The translations under genes and the position numbers were made by a program. The notes beneath the pieces were generated by a model. The model ran no database searches. It saw only the letters and a program-made list of their open reading frames with translations, and was not told the origin of the DNA. Positions 43,801-51,378 of a stretch of 64,000 bases of DNA are shown in pieces; the stretch's first letter is position 1, and each line of letters opens with the position of its first letter. The stretch covers positions 79,834 through 143,833 of the forward strand of contig VYDB01000078.1 of assembly GCA_009843635.1 (NCBI GenBank), written 5' to 3'. The DNA comes from Gammaproteobacteria bacterium. GTDB lineage: Bacteria > Pseudomonadota > Gammaproteobacteria > Pseudomonadales > Azotimanducaceae.

Positions 43801-43980
43801 TACGACAAGTCCGAGGTGCTGCGATTTCTCATTCCCCTCGTCGTCAGCCTGACCGGCGGGCTGATCTTCGCGAGCATCGGCATCCTGTTCCTGCTGCCCG
43901 CCATCATGGTCCTGGTCGAAAGGCTGCGCGCCCTGCTGGCGGAGCGATTCGGCCAACCCGCAGCAACCGCCGCACCATGA
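40849..43980 (+). CDS. RND efflux transporter permease (2)
   Basis: Second RND pump, 1043 residues, starting MIEYFARNHIAVYLITFLLL after GGGAAGGGG. The helix 4 pair reads IIGIVVDDAIVVGENIARLR. The porter motifs parallel pump 1 (VEEDIIRRIEESIAGLDGID). Frequent similarity with pump 1 (both have the EDIxxRIEESxxG and VNVTGGxxRTxSG segments) points to tandem duplication and divergence, as in MdtB/MdtC, which form a mixed trimer. Its stop overlaps the start of pump 3 (ATGA). Confidence 0.93.
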   Translation: MIEYFARNHIAVYLITFLLLVLGFIAISNSTIERYPELDLRTIAVNVPYDGATPREVEEDIIRRIEESIAGLDGIDRITANAWEGRGEILIELNQWVDAVSRLEIVRTAVERIEDFPPPNADPPEVVRKEIVRDVASLVVTSPTAGEDRLRRAAEDLREQLLLLPNVGLVELVGARDREIQIDLDESQLRSHHLTIAEVAARVRLASVNVTGGGIRTESGTIVMSTMDKRVRGDEFRDIVMLSRPDGAIIRLGDMGTVRDGFVDDPLINTVNQVPAVFVHVQAPPRANPDDVIAEVERFMAGYQAPPGTSVELWLDETYKIKKPLQSVANNGVISAMLVFVVLILLFDLRIGLWIGIGIPTAIIGSFIILYLLDVSISFFIVYGVAMIIGIVVDDAIVVGENIARLRARGVPPLEASIQGAREVLPPVLVGVLTTMVAFSVLLPLDGILGQMFSYTGIGVLAVLLLSLIDCFLLLPAHLSGGSPLSRWPLSAVQARASGSFQALLDRRLMPSIGFAARRPLLTIAGVALFVIVAIGLFSGNVLRYNTADNRLDEQKLQADLTMAAGSTFEDTVHATEQIVRAARAANRESGGTGINAVNLIVGQHKAVETMLGADVPDPAPNLASVQLRLNVPPERTIITDELKQLWIDNIGTIRGADKLAFPSTRTATASSVGYALLHPDADTVVAAASELKARLEDHPYVYQIDDTLELGNVRYEVQLTDAGRASGLTAISLAGQLRNRFYGSEVDQIVRHSEELEVMARYPLERRANISDLHDELISLPNSDVAALSSVAQIVQTQDLKQRQRIDGLPAASVNAFYNVAMISSRELGGLIEGSWLPELKHKYPDLRILPDGSSRDAAKVGRSLATYFPAAVLLIFVLAAIQLRSILQPFYVLLGVPLAFAGSIYLHWMLGYDLSLSSIFGLIAVTGVVINDSLVLLDRYNRMRRDDPRLGVSDAIIQAAQLRARPIVLTTVTTVVGLSPLLYDKSEVLRFLIPLVVSLTGGLIFASIGILFLLPAIMVLVERLRALLAERFGQPAATAAP

Positions 43981-46900
43981 AAAAGATGATCGCTTGGTTC
44001 GCCACCAATCACGTGGCGGCGAACCTCGTGATGGGATTTTCTGTCTTTGCGGGCCTGGCCGCCCTGGATCGCATCCCCGTCAAGCTCTATCCCGATGTGG
44101 ACCCGCCCCTGATCATCGTAACGGTCCCCTACCTGGGCGCCGCCCCCGAAGAGGTCGAATCCGGGGTCTGCACCCGCGTCGAGGAGAGCTTGGAGGGCAT
44201 CACCGGAATTCGGGAAATACGTTCAGCCTCGGTTGAGGATCTGTGCACCGTTCAAGTCGAGATGTTCTTTGACACCGATCGCATGCGAACGCTTGGCGAG
44301 GTGGAAAACCAAATCAACGCGATCGACACGTTTCCGGAGGAGGCCGAGAAGCCCATCGTCAAGCTGGCAACCGTCAGGAACGTGGTGATCGAAGTCGCCG
44401 TAACCGGGTCGATGGACGAACGCTCGCTCAAGGAGATGGGCCGCCGGGTGCGCGACGACCTGCTCAGGCTGCCCGGCATCAGCGAAGCCGCCATCGTCAA
44501 CGAAAAACCCTATGAAATTTCCATCGAGGTCTCCGAAGCCTCCCTTTCGCGCAACAACCTGACCTTCGATGACGTCGCGGAGGCCGTGCGCGAACGCTCG
44601 CTGGATTTGCCTGGGGGCTCGGTGAAGACCGACCGGGGCGACATCCTGCTGCGCACGGCAGGGCAGGCCTACTGGGGGCACGAACTGGAAAAGCTCACCA
44701 TCAGCACCCGCAGCGATGGCACGCGGGTCACGCTCAACGATGTGGCCCAAGTGGTCGATGGATTCGAAGACACCGGGCAGGGCTTGACGTTCGAGGGCCA
44801 GCCCGCCGCCTTGGTGCAGGTGTTCCGGGTCGGCGACCAGGATGTGCGCAACGTCGCCGCGACCGTTCGACAGTTCGTGGCGGAGGCCCCCTCCGACTAC
44901 CCGGCGGGCGTTGAGCTTACGGTGTGGCGGGATGCCTCCGTGACGCTCGCCTACCGCCTGCAGGCGCTGCTGGACAGCGGCGTGCAAGGGCTGCTGCTCG
45001 TGCTGATCCTGCTCGCGCTGTTTCTGCGCCCGCACCTGGCGCTGTGGGTGGCCGCCGGAATTCCCATCGCCTTCCTCGGCGCCATCTTTCTCATCTACTG
45101 GTTCGGCTATTCCATCGACTCCCTGTCCGTCATGGGCTTCATCCTCGCCTTGGGGATGATCGTGGACGACGCCGTGGTGGTGGGGGAAAACGTCTATTCG
45201 GCCCAGGAAAGGGGCGGCGGCAAACTCGCCGGCGCCATCCAGGGCGCCCAGGACGTCCTGGTGCCCGTCACCTTCGGCGTGATTACGACCACGGTGGCGT
45301 TCCTGCCGCTGCTGTTCGCCGTCGGCAGCGTCGGCCAAGCCTACGGGTTCATGGCCGTCGTGGTCATCTGCTGCCTGGTGTTTTCCCTGATCGAGTGCCA
45401 GATGGTGTTGCCGTCGCATCTCGGCCACGGCAGCGGCCGCATGCCGCTCGGCGACTTCGGCCTAACGCTGCTCGCAACCGGCGTCATCGCCGCCTTTGCG
45501 TTCGCCCCGGACATGCGCTCCGGTTCCGCAGTGGCCGTGGTCGTCTTCGCCGGCGTGTGCGCAGCCCACGTTTCCGGCTTCATGAACAAGGCTGCGGCCG
45601 GGTTTGCCCGCATCCAGGTGCTGTTCGAATCGGGCCTCGCCTGGTTGATCAACAACCCCTTTCGCCAACTCGCCAGCGCCGCATTCCAGCAGCGGTTCGT
45701 GACCTTTGCGGCGGGCATCGCGATCTTCGCATCGGCCATGGCATTCCTGGCGGGCGGCCACCTGCCGTTCTCCCTCCTGACGCCCCAGACGGGGGACAGC
45801 GTGGTTGCCAAGCTGACGATGCCCATGGGCGTCTCCCGGCCGGTCATGGAGCAAGCCCTGGCGCAACTGTCGAATGCGGCGCAGGAAGTGCGCCAAGAAC
45901 TTGAGGATCGCTACGACGAACCCGTGGTGGTGAACCTCATGGAGGCCCGGGGCGGACAATTCGCCGCTAGCGCGGGCCTGAGCTACCGCACAGACGCTGT
46001 CGGAACCCACCTCGGCGAGGTCATCATGCAGTTGACCCCGGGCGAGACGCGGGCCTTGGCGACCGATGAGGTGGCCGCCTTATGGCGTGACCGGGTTGGG
46101 CCCATAGCGGACGCGGTCGAGGTGGCCTTCGTCACCGACCGCATCCAAGGCGCACCCGAAATCGACATACGCATCGGCGGCACCGATTCGGAGGCGATGC
46201 GCAGCGTCGCTGCGGCCATCCGCCAGGAACTCGCCGAGTTTCCAGGGGTTTACGAAGTTACCGACTCATTGAACAGCGGCAAGCCGGAAATGATCCTGAC
46301 GGTCACGCCAGCCGGAGAGGCATTGGGCATCACGCTGGCGGACCTGGGAACCCAGGTGCGGCAGGCGTTCTATGGGGAGGAAGCCCAGCGCATCCAACGC
46401 GGCCGGGATGACATTCGCCTCATGGTGCGCTACACCGAGCAGGAGCGCCGCTCCCTGGACTCGCTCTACGACCTGCGCATCCGCACCGCGGACGGCGGAG
46501 AGGTGCCCTTCACCACGGTGGCCGAAGTGCGGTACGGACAGGGCTTCCCCGTGATCGAACGCACCAACGGCACGCGTTTTGCGTGGGTGACCGCCGAGGT
46601 CGATCCCTCGGTGACTTCGGGGACCGCGGTGCTCGCCGCACTCGATTCCGGATTCCTGCAAAGCACCGTCGCCCGGCATCCCGGTGTCTCCTACTGGTTC
46701 AAGAGCGCCGAGGAGCAGTCGGAACTGGCCGGCACCCTAGGGCCGCTGTTCCTCTTCGTGGTGCTGGCCATCTACGCGCTGCTCGCCATGCCGCTGGGCT
46801 CCTACACGCAGCCCCTGATCATCATGTCGGTGCTGCCATTCGCCCTGGTCGGCGCCATTTTCGGCCATGTGCTCATGAAGTCGTTCGGGCTCCTCCATGC

Positions 46901-48632
46901 CCTGTCCGTCAACTCCCTGTTCGGCGTCGTCGCGGCAGCGGGGGTCGTGGTCAACTCGACGTTGGTGTTGATTCACGGCGTCAATCAATATCGGTCCGGG
47001 GGGGATTCGCTGCAGGACGCGCTCGTGAACTCGGCCACCTCCAGATTCCGCCCAATCCTGATCACCACAGCGACGACGTTCGCCGGGTTGACCCCACTGA
47101 TGGTGAACGACAGCACCCATGCGCAATTTCTCGTTCCCATGGCAACCTCGTTGGCGTTCGGCATCTTGGTTTCCATGCCGGCGGCGCTGTTGGTGGTGCC
47201 GGCCATCTGGCTGGTCAGCCAAGATGCCATCAGCGGCACCAAGCGGATTTCAAGCCGCTTCGGAAACGTCATCGGCGCGGCGCCGCGCCTCTCCGCCTGG
47301 TTGTCCCGCCACCCCTACGTGCAGGAGAGCCTGCGTTCCCAGGAATTCCAAGCGGCGGACCTACCGGGCCAGCGCGACCTCGAAGCAGCCCAAGCCACCC
47401 ACCGGCAAGAAGCGTGGCGGACGCCACCAGGGCAGGCCCGCCTGCTTTGCCAAAAGGAGTTCGATCCGAGCGAACTGCGCGAGCAATTCGCCGCCGTCGC
47501 CGACCGGGCGTCGGGCAGCGACAGCTTGGTCAACGAGGCCAGGAGCTGGGCTGAGCAGCACACCATTCGACTGGGCGTGCACATGACCCGGGGCGTGCTG
47601 ACGCCGGTGGCAGCTGCACAGTCCATATCGGACATCCTGGACATCTGCCTCGCCGCCCTTGTGCCCGTCGTTAAAAACGAGTTCGAACTCGCCCACGGCG
47701 ACATGCCCAACAGTCGTATCGGCTTGGTCGCCCTTGACGCCGCGGGCCGGCGCGAGTTGGCCAACGGGGCGCCTCTCGAGCTGATGTTCATCTACGATCA
47801 CGACCCGGTGCGGGCCAACGCCGACACGATCACCCCGGAAGCGTGGCACGAACAGCTTTTGCAGCGCCTCATGCTGTTGGTGCGGCAGCTTTCCTCGGAA
47901 GGCATGCTCTATGAAGCCAAGCCCGCCTACGCGTTGCCGCGCAACGGCAGCGACGGCGGTGCCTTGTCAATCGGGCAGCTCCAGGCGCATATCGATGAGG
48001 GCGCCTCGCTGGCGGACCTGCGCACCCTCGCCCACGCGCGGGTCATCGAGGCGCAGGGCGATCTTGGCGCCAACTTCAAAGCGCTGCGGCAATCCCTGTT
48101 TGGACAGCGGGACCAACTCGCTGCCGCCGCTCGCCAGCTTGCTGCGCTGCGCAACCAAGCCAGGCAGAACCAAACCGTCATGGACATCTGGGCGATCGAC
48201 CGATTCCGCGGGGGTCTCGCCGACCTAACCATGGCGGCGGATTACCTGCTGCTGCGCGGCGCCGCCCCCGGATCTGAGCCAATCACCCTGCCGGCCACCT
48301 TCGAGGCCGCCGCCCAGCGCGGCCTCATCGCCGCGGATACCGCCCAGGACCTGGTCGATGCCACCCTGCTGTGGCAAAACCTGGACGGACTCTTCCGCAT
48401 GACCAACGGCGGCAGATTCAACCCCAAGGCCATCAGGCCGGACCAGCGGCAAAGCATCGCCGAACTGACGGGAATGGAGAGCTTCGACGCCGTCCTGCGC
48501 CTGATCACCGAAACCTCGGTAGGCGCCTCCGTCCGCATTCACGAAGTCTTTTCCGGAATGAGGCTGACCCAGGGCGATGTCATCGGCCCCGATCGACTCG
48601 CAGTGGCTCAGTTGGACTTAGGCCAGGCATAG
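43977..48632 (+). CDS. RND efflux transporter permease (3) fused to a degenerate GlnE-like adenylyltransferase half
   Basis: Predicted 1551-residue protein. Residues 1 to about 1085 are a complete RND pump: first helix LVMGFSVFAGLAALDRIPVK, helix 4 LGMIVDDAVVVGENVYSAQE, final helices ending PAALLVVPAIWLVSQD. Residues about 1100-1551 look like one half of glutamine synthetase adenylyltransferase: APRLSAWLSRHPYVQ, AEQHTIRLGVHM, RIGLVALDAAGRREL with LELMFIYD (GlnE: GKLGGRE ... SDLDLIFLYD), SSEGMLYEAKPAYALP (GlnE: EGxLYEVDxRLRP), and FRGGLADLTMAADYLLLRG (GPGGLVDIEFxxQYL) in the helical domain. The catalytic DxD is replaced by PLEL and RLRP is lost, so nucleotidyl transfer is unlikely; a sensory or PII-like interaction role is conjecture. 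Confidence 0.82.
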   Translation: MKKMIAWFATNHVAANLVMGFSVFAGLAALDRIPVKLYPDVDPPLIIVTVPYLGAAPEEVESGVCTRVEESLEGITGIREIRSASVEDLCTVQVEMFFDTDRMRTLGEVENQINAIDTFPEEAEKPIVKLATVRNVVIEVAVTGSMDERSLKEMGRRVRDDLLRLPGISEAAIVNEKPYEISIEVSEASLSRNNLTFDDVAEAVRERSLDLPGGSVKTDRGDILLRTAGQAYWGHELEKLTISTRSDGTRVTLNDVAQVVDGFEDTGQGLTFEGQPAALVQVFRVGDQDVRNVAATVRQFVAEAPSDYPAGVELTVWRDASVTLAYRLQALLDSGVQGLLLVLILLALFLRPHLALWVAAGIPIAFLGAIFLIYWFGYSIDSLSVMGFILALGMIVDDAVVVGENVYSAQERGGGKLAGAIQGAQDVLVPVTFGVITTTVAFLPLLFAVGSVGQAYGFMAVVVICCLVFSLIECQMVLPSHLGHGSGRMPLGDFGLTLLATGVIAAFAFAPDMRSGSAVAVVVFAGVCAAHVSGFMNKAAAGFARIQVLFESGLAWLINNPFRQLASAAFQQRFVTFAAGIAIFASAMAFLAGGHLPFSLLTPQTGDSVVAKLTMPMGVSRPVMEQALAQLSNAAQEVRQELEDRYDEPVVVNLMEARGGQFAASAGLSYRTDAVGTHLGEVIMQLTPGETRALATDEVAALWRDRVGPIADAVEVAFVTDRIQGAPEIDIRIGGTDSEAMRSVAAAIRQELAEFPGVYEVTDSLNSGKPEMILTVTPAGEALGITLADLGTQVRQAFYGEEAQRIQRGRDDIRLMVRYTEQERRSLDSLYDLRIRTADGGEVPFTTVAEVRYGQGFPVIERTNGTRFAWVTAEVDPSVTSGTAVLAALDSGFLQSTVARHPGVSYWFKSAEEQSELAGTLGPLFLFVVLAIYALLAMPLGSYTQPLIIMSVLPFALVGAIFGHVLMKSFGLLHALSVNSLFGVVAAAGVVVNSTLVLIHGVNQYRSGGDSLQDALVNSATSRFRPILITTATTFAGLTPLMVNDSTHAQFLVPMATSLAFGILVSMPAALLVVPAIWLVSQDAISGTKRISSRFGNVIGAAPRLSAWLSRHPYVQESLRSQEFQAADLPGQRDLEAAQATHRQEAWRTPPGQARLLCQKEFDPSELREQFAAVADRASGSDSLVNEARSWAEQHTIRLGVHMTRGVLTPVAAAQSISDILDICLAALVPVVKNEFELAHGDMPNSRIGLVALDAAGRRELANGAPLELMFIYDHDPVRANADTITPEAWHEQLLQRLMLLVRQLSSEGMLYEAKPAYALPRNGSDGGALSIGQLQAHIDEGASLADLRTLAHARVIEAQGDLGANFKALRQSLFGQRDQLAAAARQLAALRNQARQNQTVMDIWAIDRFRGGLADLTMAADYLLLRGAAPGSEPITLPATFEAAAQRGLIAADTAQDLVDATLLWQNLDGLFRMTNGGRFNPKAIRPDQRQSIAELTGMESFDAVLRLITETSVGASVRIHEVFSGMRLTQGDVIGPDRLAVAQLDLGQA

Positions 48633-48849
48633 GGCTCGGCGCTCTGACGAGCGCCGCTGCGAGGGCAAGATGCCCGGTCCGGGGCGCTTCGCCCGGAGCT
48701 AAGGGGATTCCCCGTTGGCCGCGTTTGATTGGTTCCACAAACAGCGTGACGCTACGGGTCGCAGCGGATTGGACGCCGGGCACGCACCCCTGGGACCGCC
48801 ACGGCGTCAAATTTGCATCCGTGGGCGCCAGCCCCAAGTCCCTGACGAC
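48633..48849. other. Intergenic hairpin-rich stretch after the RND operon
   Basis: About 220 bp without a credible gene. It begins with a hairpin GGCGCT/AGCGCC at 48638-48655, then a weak type A-like unit (GAGGGCAAGATGCCC, 48661-48675) and CCGGGGCG/CGCCCGG at 48680-48695. None has a T-run, so a rho-independent terminator is not obvious. The last part may be an eroded start of the pseudogene that follows. Confidence 0.5.
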
Positions 48850-49432
48850 GCGGGCGCCTCGCCGGGCGGCCCGGTGCGGTTCACGGTGCCCGCGGGGGCG
48901 GCCCGCGAGTACACCGCCCATGAACTGGAGGGCGGCGCCGCCGGCCTGGAGGGCGCCCTGGGGGACGGCGAGGGCAAGTGGCGCCTGGAGGTCGAGTCCG
49001 GCGCGCGCATCGCGGCGATGAGCCTGCTGGAGAGCGTGGCGACCGGGCACCTGACCAACCTGTCCTCCGCGCCGCCTCCGCCGGGGGCGGACGGCGCGCA
49101 CCGGCTGGCGCTGTTCCCGGCGGCGTCGCGGGACTGGCAGGGGTTCGCGCGGGTGGTCAACCGGTCGGGACGGGACGGTGCGCATCGAGGCCTACGACGA
49201 CGCATGCGAGGGATACGATCCGCTGGAGCTGTCGATCGGCGCCGGCGAGACGGTTCACTTCAACTCCGACGACCTGGAGCTCGGCAACGCGGGCAAGGGG
49301 CTTGCCGGCAGCACGGGGCCGGGCGCGGGCAAGTGGCGGCTGTCGGCGGTCGGCGAGCCGGGCGTACTGGTCCAGAGCCTGCTGGAAAGCCCCACCGGGC
49401 ACCTGACGAACCTGTCGGCGTTGCCGCAGTGA
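48850..49432 (+). pseudogene. Frameshifted remnant of a repeat-domain (TGHLTNLS-type) surface or secreted protein
   Basis: Two similar units are read in different frames. Unit 1 (about 48850-49175) has GGPVRFTVPAGAAREYTAHE, GEGKWRLEVES and LLESVATGHLTNLSS. Unit 2 (about 49178-49432) has VRIEAYDDACEGYDPLELSI, HFNSDDLELGNAGKGL, GAGKWRL and LLESPTGHLTNLS, then a stop. The matching GKWRL codons are 355 bp apart, not a multiple of three, so an indel near 49165-49180 broke a tandem-repeat gene. No start codon, signal peptide or full-length version is visible. Base composition is even more GC-rich than neighbours. The function of these repeats is unknown to me. Confidence 0.6.
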
Positions 49433-49729
49433 GGGAAGATTGGAATGTTGGGCGGGTACCCGCTCAAACCAACGCGGGCGGTTGGCCGCATAGGCCCGCA
49501 GGTCGATCTCGCAGCCGCGGAGTCGGAGCATGGCGCGTTCGGACTTGTCGGCGGCATTGCCCGACCGCTGGCCCGCCTCTCCGGCGACAGGCTGGACGCA
49601 GAAGGACGCGAAACCCGCCGCTTCGGCCGAGCCCATTCGAGGTCGGAAAGCACTCGCGCGGATTGCCCGACACTCAAGATCGCCCGCGTTCATAGTACCC
49701 TGCGAGCCTCTGAAAGTGTCGAGCCAAAG
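49433..49729. other. Non-coding stretch between pseudogene and membrane-protein gene
   Basis: Open frames on both strands here are shadows without family character. No palindrome, tRNA or promoter was recognised. The upstream extension of the membrane-protein frame (from 49445) is Arg/Gly-rich and lacks any start context. Confidence 0.45.
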
Positions 49730-50266
49730 ATGACAGACGTACATCGACTGACCCTGCCGGGCATCATCGCGAGATCTGTGGTCGTGCACACGGTGACGTA
49801 CTTCTGCGTGGGCCTTCTGGCCTTCACGCTCTTCGACTATCGGACAGCTCTTGCCGAGCCACCGCTCGCTGGTCTCATGCGATCAGCGGACGACCCGATG
49901 GTCATGGCGGGACCTCTGTTTCAGCCGATTCGAGGGCTGCTATTCGGCATTGTTTTCTACCTTCTGCGCGACCAGTACTTCGGCCGGCCATACGGCTGGT
50001 TGACCATGTGGGTCGTCATGGTCCTGATCGGCACGTTGGCCACGTTCGGCCCCGCGCCCGGCTCGATAGAAGGGTTGATCTACACCACGCTGCCGCTGAG
50101 CTTTCATCTTGGCGCCGGTCATATCGAGACAATGGGCCAGGCTCTGGCGTTCTCCTGCCTGCTGTTCTACTGGGTGCGGCGCCCGACTCGATGGCTGACC
50201 TGGGGTTTGGGAGGCGTCTTCGTGATCGTCATGATCCTCCCCGTTCTGGGACTGCTCCTGGGGTAG
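49730..50266 (+). CDS. Small multi-pass membrane protein of unknown function
   Basis: Predicted 178-residue inner-membrane protein with about five hydrophobic helices: VHTVTYFCVGLLAFTLFDY, LFQPIRGLLFGIVFYLL, WLTMWVVMVLIGTLATFG, AGHIETMGQALAFSCLLFYW and GLGGVFVIVMILPVLGLLLG. I do not recognise a characterised family; the pattern is like short conserved hypothetical membrane proteins. The ATG (MTDVHRLTLPGIIARSVV) follows GAGCCAAAG. It stands alone between an eroded gene and a long gene-free stretch. Confidence 0.65.
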   Translation: MTDVHRLTLPGIIARSVVVHTVTYFCVGLLAFTLFDYRTALAEPPLAGLMRSADDPMVMAGPLFQPIRGLLFGIVFYLLRDQYFGRPYGWLTMWVVMVLIGTLATFGPAPGSIEGLIYTTLPLSFHLGAGHIETMGQALAFSCLLFYWVRRPTRWLTWGLGGVFVIVMILPVLGLLLG

Positions 50267-50826
50267 ACGCGGCTGGCCGCTGCAACGTGAGGAGCAGCTG
50301 GTGGAGCCAGCCACCGACCCGGCGGCGTGACGCTTGCCAACAGCGTTCTTCACCGAGCGCCGCCGCCGAGGGCACCCTCACGGGCCGCCGGGTCTCGTCC
50401 CGGTCGGCCCGGATGTCTTCGGGCAACAGCGCACAGGACCGCCCCGGGTTCGGCTCGCTGGGTCAGGACTTTGGCGGGTGGCCGCGGAACGTCATGGACA
50501 GGTTCTCCGGTTCCGCCCCGCTGCACGGCGCTTGGTGCGCCCATGAGGCGCACATTAACGCACCCACCTCCAGTCCGCCTCCGGTCAGGCCCTGACAACC
50601 GGTGATGCCGTTCACCGCAGGCTTGGGTTGGAAACGGACAACGCCAAAATCTACGCAGGCACCAGCGAGGCCGACGAAGCCAGCGGACAATGGTTGCCAG
50701 CGAGGGACTGGGTCCGTTCGAGAGGCTCTTGGTCGGTCTTAGCCACTGCCTCCATGGTGCAGCCGTGGCTTAAGACGAAAACTCGGACTCCACATTGACA
50801 GCGGAACGAGCTCTAAGGGCCCATGG
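50267..50826. other. 560-bp gene-poor region
   Basis: Only short overlapping frames on both strands, none with a recognisable domain, codon pattern or ribosome site. It probably holds decayed coding DNA: the region lies between an orphan membrane gene and a damaged toxin-antitoxin pair. No repeat, tRNA or strong hairpin was found by eye. Confidence 0.5.
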
Positions 50827-51306
50827 TCAGTCAAACAGGCGCGGTTCCCACCAGACCGGTGTTTCCAATCCCACGGCCACGCCTTCAAACTCGGGATGCT
50901 GGCTGTTGAAGACCAGATTGTCCTCCATGCGCGCCACAACGGACGGGACGATCAAGACGGCGCTTCTCAATTCGGCGTACCAATCCCGCCCGTGGCGTCG
51001 AGGCGCTTCCTGGTTTGGATCGAACAGGCCTGGAAGGGTTTCCGCGGTCACCACCTCATAGCTGGTGCCTTGTGGCACGGTGACCTCAACGAAGTGTTGG
51101 TTGGGCGGCAAGGCGCCCTTCCAGTTCACTAGGTTTTGCAGCATGGCGGTGGAGTAGTTTTCGGAAGCGTAGATCACTTCCGTACCGGCCTCGTGCCACC
51201 GCCCCGAGACGCGCTTGGCCCCTTCGGCGCTCCACACCGAAAACCATCCGTCTGGATCTCCAATGCGAAAGCCCCGCAAGGGCGCGGGCAAGGTTCGCGG
51301 ACTCAT
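50827..51306 (-). CDS. RES-domain toxin (NAD-degrading type), antitoxin truncated
   Basis: RES-family toxin of 159 residues. Typical segments are GFRIGDPDGWFSVWSAEGAK, RVSGRWHEAGTEVIYASENY (R-x-x-G-R-W-x...G-x-x-x-I/V-Y-x-S/A-E conserved core of RES) and STAMLQNLVNW. RES toxins consume NAD+ and are paired with a Xre/MbcA-ParS-like antitoxin encoded immediately upstream. Here the ATG overlaps the TGA of a 20-codon remnant of such an antitoxin (TGATG). With the antitoxin apparently broken, the toxin should be harmful if active, so it may be silent, inactivated or neutralised from another locus. Confidence 0.82.
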   Translation of the reverse strand: MSPRTLPAPLRGFRIGDPDGWFSVWSAEGAKRVSGRWHEAGTEVIYASENYSTAMLQNLVNWKGALPPNQHFVEVTVPQGTSYEVVTAETLPGLFDPNQEAPRRHGRDWYAELRSAVLIVPSVVARMEDNLVFNSQHPEFEGVAVGLETPVWWEPRLFD

Positions 51307-51368
51307 CAAACGGCAACGCCCGCCTCAGCGCGACGAATGAGATTGAGAACGGGCATGCCCAGACGCAT
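51306..51368 (-). pseudogene. C-terminal remnant of a Xre/MbcA/ParS-type (DUF2384) antitoxin
   Basis: A 20-residue frame MRLGMPVLNLIRRAEAGVAV ends in a TGA that overlaps the RES toxin ATG by one base. The phrase VLNLIRRAEAGVAV resembles the extreme C-terminus of DUF2384 antitoxins (GAREVxxxLxRIExGVxx). Nothing of the rest of such a protein is found: ten bases upstream is the stop of the DUF4143 ATPase gene. The join looks like a deletion or replacement boundary. Confidence 0.5.
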
Positions 51369-51378
51369 CGAGCGGGCG

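Noticed and set aside
48638..48700. Rho-independent terminator after the RND operon
   Set aside because: Hairpins are present but no T-run follows.
48580..49789. Minus-strand frames over the repeat remnant
   Set aside because: Repeated GKWRL and TGHLTNLS units are on the plus strand; the minus frames are Arg/Pro-rich shadows.
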